Origin: Desulfobacterales bacterium HSG2
Lineage (GTDB): Bacteria; Desulfobacterota; Desulfobacteria; Desulfobacterales; 4be13
DNA length: 64,000 bases
Assembly: GCA_030378035.1 (NCBI GenBank)
Contig: JAUCGI010000007.1
Span: forward strand, 1 to 64,000
Direction of reading: 5' to 3'
Shown: piece after piece, positions 18,492-26,878 of the stretch
Numbering within the stretch: position 1 is the first letter of the stretch
Layout of the letters: the number at the start of each line of letters is the position of its first letter
Made by a program: the position numbers and the translations under genes
The notes under the pieces: model-generated
The model's database searches: none
Told to the model about the DNA's origin: nothing
The model's input: the letters and a program-made list of their open reading frames with translations, nothing else

Positions 18492-19835
18492 ATGAAGCAG
18501 AAAATGAGCATTATGATAGTGGATGATGAAATGATTGTCCGGGAATCCCTTTTTCACTGGTTTGAAAAAGCGGGGCATGTGACAGATACTGCTTCATCAG
18601 GTGCCGAAGCGCTGGAAAAACTGGAAAAATTTCCTTTTGATATTCTGTTTGCTGACATGAAGATGCCCGGGATGAACGGTATTGAATTATTGGAAAAGGT
18701 CAAGGAGGAATATCCGGAGACAACGGTGGTTATCATTACGGCATACGGTTCCATTGAAACGGCTATAAAGGCAATGAAAACGGGGGCCAGCGATTATCTG
18801 CTCAAGCCCTTCAAACCGGATCAGCTCTCCCTTGTAATGGAGAAAATCGTTCATCAGAAAAAACTGGCTTCCGAATACAGGTATCTCAAAGGGCAGTTGG
18901 AAGAAATCACCCGTTTTGATAATATCATCGGGCAATCCCCTGAGATGAGGCATGTTTTCAGACTGATAACGGAGGTTGCCCAAAGCGACGCGTCCATCCT
19001 CATTACAGGGGAGACCGGAACCGGCAAGGAACTGGTGGCAAAGGCGATCCATGCCAAGAGCCATCGGAACCGTTTCCCTTTTGTCGCGATCAACTGCGGC
19101 GCATTGCCGGAGACGCTTCTGGAAAGTGAGTTGTTCGGATATCAGAAAGGGGCATTTACCGGCGCGACTCACTCCCGCAAAGGTTTTTTGGAAGTCGTTT
19201 CCGGCGGAACACTTTTTCTGGATGAAATCGGGGAGATCAGTCCAAAGATGCAGATCGACCTCCTGCGTGTTCTGGAAGAAAAGAAAATCATCAGGGTCGG
19301 AGAAACCCGTCCCGTTGATGTGGAATTCCGCCTGATCTCCGCTACTCGCAGGGATCTCGGGAAAGAGATGAAAGAGGGAACTTTCAGGGAAGACTTTTTC
19401 TACCGTGTCAATGTGATTACGATTCACATTCCCCCTCTGAGAGAAAGGAGGGAGGATATTCCCCTGCTGACCCGACATTTCCTGGACAAATACAGCCACG
19501 AGACGACCAAGCATGTGGATCATGTCAGCCGTGAGGCGACGGAACATCTGAAATCATACGAGTGGCCCGGGAATGTGAGGGAACTGGAAAACGCCATTGA
19601 GAGAGCGGTGGTGCTTTCAAAGTCCCGGACGCTCAAAACCGGGGATTTTTCTTTCCTCAGTCCATCGTCGCGGCGTTTTTTAAAGCCGCGCTCCCTGCGT
19701 GATATGGAAAAAGATTATATTTGCCACATACTGTCGGAATGTGACTGGAACGTGACCCGGGCGTCCGAAATTCTGGATATCAGCCGGGTGACACTACACA
19801 GAAGGATCAAACGATACAATCTGCAAAGAACGTGA
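18492..19835 (+). CDS. NtrC-family sigma-54-dependent response regulator
   Basis: A 447-residue regulator with three standard parts. The receiver has IVDDE at about residue 8, the phospho-acceptor Asp in LFADMKMPG, and Lys in YLLKPF. The AAA+ domain has Walker A GETGTGKE, the sigma-54 contact loop GAFTGA, Walker B GTLFLDEIGEI and an arginine finger region. The C-terminal Fis-type helix-turn-helix is ASEILDISRVTLHRRIKRY. GGAGGAAG precedes the start. It is paired with the upstream PAS kinase and should activate sigma-54 promoters after phosphorylation. Targets are not shown; I found no convincing -24/-12 site in the adjacent genes. Confidence 0.95.
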   Translation: MKQKMSIMIVDDEMIVRESLFHWFEKAGHVTDTASSGAEALEKLEKFPFDILFADMKMPGMNGIELLEKVKEEYPETTVVIITAYGSIETAIKAMKTGASDYLLKPFKPDQLSLVMEKIVHQKKLASEYRYLKGQLEEITRFDNIIGQSPEMRHVFRLITEVAQSDASILITGETGTGKELVAKAIHAKSHRNRFPFVAINCGALPETLLESELFGYQKGAFTGATHSRKGFLEVVSGGTLFLDEIGEISPKMQIDLLRVLEEKKIIRVGETRPVDVEFRLISATRRDLGKEMKEGTFREDFFYRVNVITIHIPPLRERREDIPLLTRHFLDKYSHETTKHVDHVSREATEHLKSYEWPGNVRELENAIERAVVLSKSRTLKTGDFSFLSPSSRRFLKPRSLRDMEKDYICHILSECDWNVTRASEILDISRVTLHRRIKRYNLQRT

Positions 19836-19865
19836 GTTAATCTGAGCCCGACGATTCAGTGACAA

Positions 19866-20402
19866 ATGAAAAATGAAAAATCACCTTACAACATCCGCAT
19901 CGGGGTTGTGCCTGTGGGAGAAGTTCCTGAGATTGCACCGAAAGTTGTCGCTGCCCATTTTGTCGGTTATCTCAATCTTTCCACAGATATTTTTCCTCCT
20001 CTGGAACTTCCCGGATATGCTTTTGATAAAAGGCGGTCTCAATACGATGCCGGTCTGATTATCAAATCCTTTGAGTCCATGCAGTTCGACAATTGTGACA
20101 AGGTGATCGGGATTCTTGACGTTGATCTCTTTGTTCCCCTTTTCACCCATGTCTTTGGTGAAGCAAGGCTGGGCGGCAAATGTGCGCTGATCTCCCTGTT
20201 CAGAATGGAGAAAAATCCGGAGAGGGCGGCAAAAACGGCCCTCCATGAATTCGGTCATCTTTGCGATCTTCAGCATTGCACGGATAAGAACTGCCTGATG
20301 CACTTCTCCAAAGGACTTGAGGAACTGGACAGTATCCCTCTCTGTTTTTGCAGATACTGTTCTGCATATCTTCGGGACGCTTTTTGTCGCCTGAGCCTCT
20401 GA
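19866..20402 (+). CDS. archaemetzincin-like zinc metalloprotease
   Basis: A 178-residue protein with the archaemetzincin zinc signature: H127-E-F-G-H131, H137, followed by C-x4-C-L-M and a final CRYC. The two Cys pairs fit the structural zinc site of the family. The Gly normally found in HExxHxxGxxH is Asp (HEFGHLCDLQH), a change at a turn position that may affect activity. No signal peptide is seen, so it is probably cytoplasmic. It lies 30 bp after the response regulator and could be the last gene of that operon. The Shine-Dalgarno site is weak. The substrate of bacterial archaemetzincins is not known to me. Confidence 0.8.
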   Translation: MKNEKSPYNIRIGVVPVGEVPEIAPKVVAAHFVGYLNLSTDIFPPLELPGYAFDKRRSQYDAGLIIKSFESMQFDNCDKVIGILDVDLFVPLFTHVFGEARLGGKCALISLFRMEKNPERAAKTALHEFGHLCDLQHCTDKNCLMHFSKGLEELDSIPLCFCRYCSAYLRDAFCRLSL

Positions 20403-20424
20403 ACTTGAACTCAAACGTGAACTT

Positions 20425-20780
20425 GAACGTGAACTTGAACGTGCCTGATTCTAACGCTTTTTGTGGTCCCGGGAAATATGACACCGGATTCGGCATCCTT
20501 CATAAAAGCCGAAAGTAGCTTACACTTTTTCCAGTCAGCATTTCATATCCCACACAAAGGCACAAAGGGCACAAAGAACAAAAGAACTCACCCTGCACCC
20601 GAAAGTGCAAACCGACAAATGAAGGATGCCCCGGATTCCAGGATGAAACGGATATCCGTCCCCGGCACGCCCTCATGTTTCCGGGATTTGCCGGATCGGG
20701 AAAATCCGTTTCATCCTCCCATCCGCTGTCATGTTTCCAGGAACCACAAAATCCGTTAGAACCAGGAACATTCAAGTTCA
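20425..20780. repeat. inverted-repeat element family I with nested family A insertion
   Basis: The ends are imperfect inverted repeats of about 40 bp, GAACTTGAA(C/T)GT then TTCTAACG and TTTTGTGGT. A family A element interrupts it at 20492-20630. The left end merges with three 12-bp units of the type GAACTTGAACGT at 20401-20443. Confidence 0.7.
20492..20630. mobile_element. family A miniature element with exact 8-bp target duplication
   Basis: 139 bp from GGCATCCTTCATAAAAGCC to CAAATGAAGGATGCC. It is flanked by CCGGATTC on both sides (20484-20491 and 20631-20638). The core is CACACAAAGGCACAAAGGGC. No coding capacity is seen. Confidence 0.9.
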
Positions 20781-20787
20781 AGTTTGA

Positions 20788-21705
20788 TCAAACTTTCTCC
20801 GTCCGAAGAAATGCCCGAGTCAGCGTATCCCACCCGATTTCCGGGTAATAGCCGAAAAAGTCATCTATCGGCTCGCCGCCGGTGGCTGCCAGTTGCTCAT
20901 ATTCCGGTCCCATGAGTGTCATCAGCCTGCGGCTCTCCTGTTCTGTCCAGTTCACCGCTTCTTCTCCGAAATACAGACTTCTCAGTCTCTTTTTTGAGGA
21001 TTTGGGTTCCAGGATAAACAGCCATCCTTCTTGGTAGGGATCTTCATGGATAATTTCGGGATGGTCTTTTGCCTTATGGTTTACCGTGACCACAGTGCCT
21101 GAGAGCGGAGACAATGTCGCGGCTTTATGATTGTCCCGGGCAAATGTCCATCCCACCTGATCCTGTTCCAGCACGGCACCCAGCGGGGGAGTGTCCAGTC
21201 TTTGCGCTATACCGAAAAGCCTGACAACAAAATCGTCAAATCCGATCCGGATGCGTCCGCCATGTTCGACACGCGCCCAGGTATGGCCGATATGATAATA
21301 ATACCCGTCTGCCACCCGATAACCGGATGCCTCTTTATACTCAGGCGCGTTTGTCAGTTGGGTATCTGCCTCATCAAGCATCTGATCAAAGGCACAGTGG
21401 TAGCATTCGTAATTCATGACGCAGATTTTCGGCGTGTCAATACGGCCTGTCAGCACATGCCGGCATGGCCGTGATGCGCCCTCATAGTTCTTTCTCAGAA
21501 GCTCAACCCATCCCGGCTTTTTCCTGTCCGTCTCAGAACTCATGGCTCTCTGCATTGCATGGTCAAACGGACAGTTGTTACAGTCATAAGCATTATCACA
21601 GGTTCGGAAATTTACAACACCTGCCTTCATCCAGATACACTCATTTTCCAGCACCTGGAATCCCATTACCCTGTTCTTTTTTTTTCTTGCTGTCTTTTTT
21701 TTCAT
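20788..21705 (-). CDS. GcvH-like protein with N-terminal Cys-rich paired motifs
   Basis: A 305-residue protein. The N-terminal half holds two similar Cys clusters, C-x5-C-x2-C-PFDHAM and C-x5-C-x2-C-AFDQML, likely to bind metal or an Fe-S cluster. The second half is a glycine-cleavage H-like domain: YYYHIGHTWARVE, IGFDDFVVRLFG, and a candidate lipoyl Lys in DNHKAATLSPLSG. True GcvH has ESVKA at that position, so lipoylation is likely but not certain. The length is more than twice that of GcvH (about 130). AAGGAGGTTCC precedes the start. No glycine-cleavage partner genes are nearby, so a role outside glycine cleavage is probable. It is convergent with the preceding operon. Confidence 0.75.
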   Translation of the reverse strand: MKKKTARKKKNRVMGFQVLENECIWMKAGVVNFRTCDNAYDCNNCPFDHAMQRAMSSETDRKKPGWVELLRKNYEGASRPCRHVLTGRIDTPKICVMNYECYHCAFDQMLDEADTQLTNAPEYKEASGYRVADGYYYHIGHTWARVEHGGRIRIGFDDFVVRLFGIAQRLDTPPLGAVLEQDQVGWTFARDNHKAATLSPLSGTVVTVNHKAKDHPEIIHEDPYQEGWLFILEPKSSKKRLRSLYFGEEAVNWTEQESRRLMTLMGPEYEQLAATGGEPIDDFFGYYPEIGWDTLTRAFLRTEKV

Positions 21706-21742
21706 TTCGGAACCTCCTTATATCAGAATAAGTGGCCACTGA

Positions 21743-21838
21743 TAAGTACCTGGCCATAAGTTATATCTCACACAAAGGCGCAAAGGCACAAAGAAAGGCA
21801 CAAAGGTGAGCACAAAAAAATTTATGGCTGGGTACTTA
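21743..21838. mobile_element. miniature element family B, copy 3
   Basis: TAAGTACCTGGCCATAAGTT at the left end is matched by an inverted copy ending GGTACTTA. The core is CTCACACAAAGGCGCAAAGG. It lies just upstream of the GcvH-like gene. Confidence 0.8.
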
Positions 21839-21861
21839 CCTGAAATTTTATAGCTGGTACT

Positions 21862-22025
21862 GGCATCTTTCATAAAAGCCGAAGGTAGTTTACACTTTTT
21901 TCCAATCAGAGCCAGGCCGGCATTTTATGTCTCACACAAAGGCACAAAGGCACAAAGAGGCACAGAGGCACAAAAAAAAATTCACCCTAACACCCGAAAG
22001 TGTAAACCGACAAATGAAGGATGCC
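21862..22025. mobile_element. family A miniature element, long copy
   Basis: 164 bp with an enlarged GGCACAAAG core. The flanks CTGGTACT and CCAGTACT match at six of eight positions, consistent with an aged target duplication. A decayed family B element (about 22026-22150) follows directly. No gene is seen from 21706 to 23252, a 1.5-kb stretch made largely of such elements. Confidence 0.75.
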
Positions 22026-22444
22026 CCAGTACTTATACAGAAATGTTCATAAACGGCTGCCATAAGTTTTCCGGGATTTTATATCCACACAAAGGCACAG
22101 ACGCCACAAAGAGAGGCACAAAGGTGGGTACAGAAAAGTTTATGACCAAGCTTGCGTTCAGTATTCTGATTTTTCAAATGATCTCTTCTATGTATCTATG
22201 CAACAAATGTGCCATGCAAGAAGAAATTTAAAAAATTCAGTTGTTATCTGTTGAAATCATTTTCAATTTTTTTTTTATTCTTTGCGATTTCGCCTGAACA
22301 GAGGGGCTTCCGAATATGGAAAGATGGGTTACACTTTGATGGGGAGTGATGTGGATAAATAAAGATAACTCAATGAAACAAAGCGGTTATATTGCTGTTG
22401 CATTTTGAAACAGTCAGTGTGGCAATTGTTTACAGTATTTTTTT

Positions 22445-22585
22445 AACATGTGCGTGTGCAATTTGAAAAATTGCTCTACAGCCCCATGTAGGGCAAATTT
22501 GCAATTTGCCTGCCCGTGTGCAATTTGCAAAATTCCATGTATGTAGGGCAAATTTGCAATTTGCCCGTATGCAATTTGAAAAATT
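22445..22585. repeat. two units of the GGGCAAATTTGC/GCAATTTG palindrome repeat
   Basis: Two copies of the repeat that forms the large array at 25.4-26.3 kb are found here: the GTAGGGCAAATTTGCAATTT palindrome and GCAATTTGAAAAATTGC. Confidence 0.85.
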
Positions 22586-22586
22586 G

Positions 22587-22813
22587 GGCATCCTTCATAA
22601 AAGCCGAAAGTGGTTTACACTTTTCCAATCGGCATTTCATATCCCACACAAAGGCACAAAGGGCACAAAGAACATCCTTCATTTGTCGGTTTACACTTTC
22701 GGGTGTCAGGGTGAATTTTTTTTTGCTCCTTTGTGCCTTTGTGTGAGATTAAAATGCCGCCGGCTCCGATCGGAAAAAAGTGTAAACTACTTTCGGCTTT
22801 TATGAAGGATGCC
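22587..22813. mobile_element. two family A elements fused head to head
   Basis: A truncated copy (22587-22671) runs into a copy in the opposite orientation (22672-22813). Both outer ends are GGCATCC/GGATGCC. No target duplication surrounds the pair, suggesting recombination between copies after insertion. Confidence 0.75.
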
Positions 22814-22834
22814 CAGAAACTGAATATTATTTTT

Positions 22835-22976
22835 GGCATTCTTCATTTGTCGGTTTACACTTTCGGGTGTCAGGTGAATTCTTTTTTTGTCCTTTGTGAC
22901 CTTTGTGCCTTTGTGTGAGATATGAAATGCCGGTTGGAAAAAGTGTAAACCACTTTCGGCTTTTATGAAGGATGCC
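22835..22976. mobile_element. family A miniature element with exact 8-bp target duplication
   Basis: 142 bp, flanked by TTATTTTT at 22827-22834 and 22977-22984. A half element (GTGTAAACCGACAAATG then AAGATGCC, ending about 23023) lies just to the right. Confidence 0.9.
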
Positions 22977-23052
22977 TTATTTTTTATTGAATGCGAGTGT
23001 AAACCGACAAATGAAAGATGCCGATATTTTTTTGGAAAAATATTTTTAGCTC

Positions 23053-23124
23053 TTGACATCATGCTAAACCGAATTATTCTATATTAAAGTGGTATAGAAT
23101 AAAACGGTATACAATACAATAACA
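23053..23124 (+). promoter_or_regulatory. candidate promoter and operator of the rrf2-iscU-rhodanese operon
   Basis: TTGACA at 23053-23058 is followed after 16 bp by TATTCT (23075-23080). TTCTATA and TATAGAA form an inverted pair around it, and AAACGGTATACAATAC follows. Rrf2/IscR proteins often bind their own promoter at such AT-rich imperfect repeats, so autoregulation is plausible. Assignment is by pattern only. Confidence 0.45.
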
Positions 23125-23252
23125 GCCAAAACGATATAACCATACTTCTGGTTATAACGCTTCTCGGGGAGGCCGCTCTGTCTTTTGTTGTTGAAAGGCT
23201 TCGTTCATTCTCTCCTGCTTGGCGAAAAGCTTCCTGACAAGGGGGATGCTGT

Positions 23253-23705
23253 ATGAAACTTTCAACCAGAAGCCGCTACGGAACCAGAATGATGCTGGAT
23301 CTGGCGCAGCATTATAATGAAGGGCCTGTGCAGATCGGCGGTATTGCAAAGCGTCAGGATATTTCTGTCAAATATCTTGAGCAGATCATCATACCACTGA
23401 AGAAAGGCGGTTACATCAGAAGTGTTCGGGGTCCCAAAGGCGGGCACAGGCTTGCAAAGCGACCCGGGGAGATTACGATAGGAGAGATCGTCAGAATGCT
23501 CGAAGGTGATATCAGTCTGTCGCGCTGCATTGAAAATCCTGATATATGCGACAGGTCTGCCACCTGTCTGACCCGGGAGATGTGGAAGGTCGCAACAGAA
23601 GCGATGTACGATGCGCTTGATGCTGTCACTTTGTCCGAGATGCTCAATCGCGGCAAAGTGCCTGAAAATACAAAAGGAGGTAAAAAATGTATTCGGAAAA
23701 AGTAA
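23253..23705 (+). CDS. Rrf2-family (IscR-like) Fe-S-responsive regulator
   Basis: A 150-residue winged-helix regulator. The N-terminus, MKLSTRSRYGTRMMLDLA, and the recognition region IAKRQDISVKYLEQI are typical of Rrf2. Three Cys, C-x6-C-x5-C in RCIENPDICDRSATC, match the spacing used for an Fe-S cluster in IscR, so it probably senses cluster or redox status. It overlaps the IscU gene by 19 bp and must be co-transcribed and coupled with it. It most likely controls this three-gene operon. The final residues are lysine-rich because the coding region includes the Shine-Dalgarno site of the next gene. Confidence 0.93.
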   Translation: MKLSTRSRYGTRMMLDLAQHYNEGPVQIGGIAKRQDISVKYLEQIIIPLKKGGYIRSVRGPKGGHRLAKRPGEITIGEIVRMLEGDISLSRCIENPDICDRSATCLTREMWKVATEAMYDALDAVTLSEMLNRGKVPENTKGGKKCIRKK

Positions 23706-24100
23706 TGGATCATTTCTCAAATCCCCGAAATGTGGGTGAGATAGAAGATGCTGACGGAGTCGGAGAGGTCGGCAACCCCGTATGCGGCGATATGATGGCC
23801 TTTTATATCAAGGTCAGGGATGACAAACTTGACCAGGTGAAATTCAAAACATTCGGATGTGTTGCTGCCATTGCCGTATCCAGCATGGTCAGTGAAATGG
23901 CAAAGGGAAAGACCTTGTCGGAAGCCAAATCCATAACAAAAAAAGCGGTTGCGGCATCCCTTGACGGGCTTCCGAAAGAGAAGATGCATTGTTCCAATCT
24001 CGGGGCCCAGGCGCTGGCCGAGGCGATTGCGGATTATGAGGAGAAAAAATACCGTGACAACATAAAAAAGTGTAAACTAATAAAGGAGGTATCACAATGA
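23687..24100 (+). CDS. IscU/NifU-type Fe-S cluster scaffold
   Basis: A 137-residue scaffold protein with the three conserved cluster ligands: C33 in NPVCGD with D35, C58 in FGCVAAIA, and C102 in MHCSNLG. It would receive sulfur from a cysteine desulfurase and build Fe-S clusters in the cytoplasm. No iscS/nifS is present in this window; instead a secreted rhodanese-type protein follows. AAAGGAGG lies inside the end of the Rrf2 gene. The stop codon overlaps the next ATG (ATGA), so three genes are translationally linked. GCVAAIA differs from the commoner GCGSAIA but keeps the Cys. Confidence 0.93.
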   Translation: MYSEKVMDHFSNPRNVGEIEDADGVGEVGNPVCGDMMAFYIKVRDDKLDQVKFKTFGCVAAIAVSSMVSEMAKGKTLSEAKSITKKAVAASLDGLPKEKMHCSNLGAQALAEAIADYEEKKYRDNIKKCKLIKEVSQ

Positions 24101-25404
24101 AAAAGTCAGTAAAACCGTTATGTTTGTTCCTTGCAGTTTGTTTCTGTTTTATAACCTGTCAGTCCGCCTGGGCGGCTGTCAGAACTGTCCGGTTCAGTAT
24201 TCCGTCGTGTACATGAATTGTCTCGTCAGACAGGATATGGACTATCCTTGTGAGGATTGACGGCGTGACAGAGATTGTGCCGGACATTGATAATCAGACT
24301 ACCAAAGTGGTGTTTGACGATACAAAAACGAGTGTGGAAGAGATGGAAGCCGCATTGAGAGAAGGCGGATATCCGCCCACAGGTTTCACTTATGAAGACG
24401 ATTCTGGCACAACTGATCCTGTTGGAACTGATCCTGTTGGAACTGATCCGGCCACAACTGATACAGAACCGGAAGTCGAACATACCGATCTTACGCCCAC
24501 GGAAGCAAAAGATATGATCGATACCCATCCGGATCTGATCATCATAGATGTAAGAGAAGATTATGAATTCTGCGGTGAATACGGACATATTCCGGGTTCA
24601 GTCAATTATCCCTGGAATTCGGGCGTGCTTCAGGAGAAATATTCTGAACTGCCGAAAGATGCTGATATTCTGATCGTTTGCAGAAGCGGAAATCGGAGCA
24701 ACCAGGCCGCCAGCTTCCTCGATTCCAAAGGATTCACATCGGTATATGACATCGGCGGGATGAATTCGTGGGAGTGGGATGTGTTAAATTGCAGTGATGT
24801 GCCTCCGACGCTCTCTTCTGTTGTTAATGCGGGCGGAAGCGTCTCTTTAAACTGGACTCAATATACAGGAAGCTATTTTGAATCCTACACGCTCCTCAGA
24901 AGCACCTTTCCGGATCCCGAATATCCGAATGACGAGTATCTCCGGCAGGAGACGAATGCCATGGTGACAAGCTATGACGATGAATTTCCGCTCACTGGAA
25001 CGTCCTATTATCGGATCTGCGTCGTCAAAACGAACGGAGAGAAACTTTATTCGGACAGTGTCCGGGCAGATGTTGCCGATAGCCAACCCCCGGTGGAGGA
25101 CGGAACATATCACAGTGCGGATTATAATCCTCCGGATTATAAAATCGGCCTTTCAGAACTGCTCCGCGGTATCCAGTTATACAATAGCGGATCCTATCAT
25201 TGCGGCGACTCCGGACTGGAAGACGGCTACGGGCTGGAAACCCGGAACCGAAACCTGAGAAGCTGTGCACACCATGATTCGGATTACACTCCACAGGACT
25301 GGCGTATCAGTCTGACCGAGCTTTTGCGGTTAATTCAGCTTTACAATTCTGACGGATACCATCCGGATCCGTACGGAGAAGATGGTTTTTCAGTAGGAAA
25401 GTGA
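24097..25404 (+). CDS. probable selenoprotein: exported HMA-like, rhodanese, FN3-like and paired dockerin-like domains
   Basis: Reading starts at the ATG at 24097, with AAAGGAGGT upstream and an ATGA overlap with iscU. A signal peptide (to about residue 27) leads to IPSCT and then an in-frame TGA at 24214-24216. The frame continues open for 395 codons. The protein on both sides makes one HMA/MerP-like domain (about 28-95: C38-T-Sec40, then IDGVTEIV and a GGYP end). A rhodanese follows with active Cys in CRSGNRS (about 130-235), then an FN3-like domain and two dockerin-like DYxPxDxxIxLxELLRxIQLYN modules. A SECIS-like hairpin follows the TGA. If the TGA is a true stop, only a 39-residue peptide is made and the rest lacks a start with a Shine-Dalgarno site. 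Export suggests periplasmic or surface sulfur or metal handling. Confidence 0.7.
24214..24251 (+). promoter_or_regulatory. in-frame TGA with SECIS-like hairpin
   Basis: After the TGA (24214-24216) comes ACAGGATA (24230-24237), loop TGGAC (24238-24242), then TATCC, a bulged T and TGT (24243-24251). The stem has eight pairs, and the loop begins 21 bases after the TGA with G at its second and third positions. Bacterial SECIS elements typically have the loop about 16-37 bases downstream of the UGA and a G in the first loop positions; this hairpin fits. Confidence 0.65.
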
Positions 25405-25419
25405 AAAAGGATTACCATT

Positions 25420-26320
25420 TTGTAAGGCAAATTTGCAATTTGCCCGTGTGCAATTTGAAAAATTGCAGGTATGTAGGGCAAATTTGCAATTTGCCCGTGT
25501 GCAATTTGAAAAATTGCACTACAGCCAAGCATGTAGGGCAAATTTGCAATTTGCCCGCGTGCAATTTGAAAAATTGCACTACAGCCCATGTAGGGCAAAT
25601 TTGCAATTTGCCCGTGCGCAATTTGAAAAATTGCACTACAGCCAAGCATGTAGGGCAAATTTGCAATTTGCCCGTGCGCAATTTGAAAAATTGCACTACA
25701 GCCCATGTAGGGCAAATTTGCAATTTGCCCGCGTGCAATTTGAAAAATTGCACTACAGCCCAGGTATGTAGGGCAAATTTGCAATTTGCCCGCGTGCAAT
25801 TTGAAAAATTGCACTACAGGCAAGCATGTAGGGCAAATTTGCAATTTGCCCGCGTGCAATTTGAAAAATTGCACTACAGGCAAGCATGTAGGGCAAATTT
25901 GCAATTTGCCCGTATGCAATTTGAAAAATTGCACTACAGCCCATGTAGGGCAAATTTGCAATTTGCCCGTGTGCAATTTGAAAAATTGCACTACAGGCAA
26001 GTATGTAGGGCAAATTTGCAATTTGCCCGTGTGCAATTTGAAAAATTGCATTACAGGCAAGTCTGTAGGGCAAATTTGCAATTTGCCCGTGTGCAATTTG
26101 AAAAATTGCATTACAGGCAAGTATGTAGGGCAAATTTGCAATTTGCCCATGTGCAATTTGAAAAAATTGCTCTACAGCCCAGGTATGCAATTTGAAAAAT
26201 TGCACTACAGCGCGCTGTGCAATTTGAAAAATTGCACTACAGCGCGCTGTGCAATTTGAAAAATTGCACTACAGCGCGATATGCAATTTGAAAAATTGCA
26301 CTACACGCGGTATGCACTCC
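25420..26320. repeat. interleaved palindrome array, 13 units
   Basis: Thirteen copies of a GGCAAATTTGCAATTTGCC palindrome (8-bp stem in its full form) alternate with GCAATTTGAAAAATTGC (7-bp stem), joined by GCACTACAGCC and CATGTAG links. Period is 54-62 bp. At the right end only the second palindrome remains, with links CACTACAGCGCG. Both strands are open in several frames, but the composition and variable period argue against coding. Confidence 0.95.
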
Positions 26321-26725
26321 GGATGAGGTTTGCTAAAATTGCATTTTAGCACTCCGGATGGGTTGTTTGACCTTTCTTCGATCTTCTTGTCATTCCGGGT
26401 AACCGGAATCCACTCCCCTCCCAAAAGGCGTTATAATCAGGAAAAGTGCATATAAAAAACGCTTGACACATTTACCACATTGTGGTACATATCAAACAAA
26501 AAAACGTATTAACATAAATTAATGCCTTTTAAACTTCCTCCGACATCTGGAAAAAAAACCAGATCGGGGTCAGAAGGTCAACTGCGCCACCAGCACGAGA
26601 CCGAAAAAAGGTTTCCAAGTGATTCCGCGTCATTTTAAGAATGCAGAATTTAATAAAGGCCGCGGCAAGTATTCTTTATGCCACAACTCCTGAAAAACCG
26701 ATCCGAATTTTTAAAGGTTCTACCC
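26321..26725. other. non-coding stretch with promoter-like site
   Basis: No gene is seen. There is a CACTCCGGATG palindrome pair (26325-26360), a GTCATTCCGGGTAACCGGAA fragment, a promoter-like site at 26463, and an ATCTGG-A8-CCAGAT hairpin near 26550. Confidence 0.6.
26463..26491 (+). promoter_or_regulatory. promoter-like site with perfect palindrome in the spacer
   Basis: TTGACA at 26463-26468 and TACATA at 26486-26491 are 17 bp apart. The spacer contains ACCACATTGTGGT (26474-26486), a perfect palindrome that would suit a repressor. No open reading frame follows for 500 bp, so it may belong to a lost gene or drive the PhnD-like cluster. Confidence 0.4.
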
Positions 26726-26878
26726 TAGGCCGTCTAAAAATGCCGTTTTTAGCCATGATTTTTTGCCCGGTTTCCGGCCCCTGAAAAATTTGACCACAAT
26801 GCCCGTTCTGACAGGAGTCAGCCTGAATATCAGGGGCCAAAAAGCGGGCAAGGGAAATTAGCTGATTTAGACGGCCTA
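26726..26878. mobile_element. 153-bp miniature element with 13-bp inverted ends and 9-bp target duplication
   Basis: The ends are TAGGCCGTCTAAA and TTTAGACGGCCTA, perfectly inverted. GTTCTACCC flanks both sides (26717-26725 and 26879-26887). The interior contains TTTTTGCCCGGTTTCCGGCC and no coding frame. The ends are unlike the other families here. Confidence 0.85.

Noticed and set aside
20463-23062. Small frames giving HKGTKGTKN-like peptides
   Set aside because: They lie inside family A and B miniature elements and are produced by the CACAAAGG core.
24250-25404. Separate rhodanese gene starting at the GTG at 24250
   Set aside because: No Shine-Dalgarno site precedes it, it would start in the middle of the HMA-like domain, and the upstream in-frame signal peptide has a strong start; a TGA-Sec reading explains the data better.
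25341-26259. Frames of 110-270 codons on both strands in the 25.4-26.3 kb array
   Set aside because: The period varies without keeping frame, there is no Shine-Dalgarno site, and the products are only the palindrome translated repeatedly.
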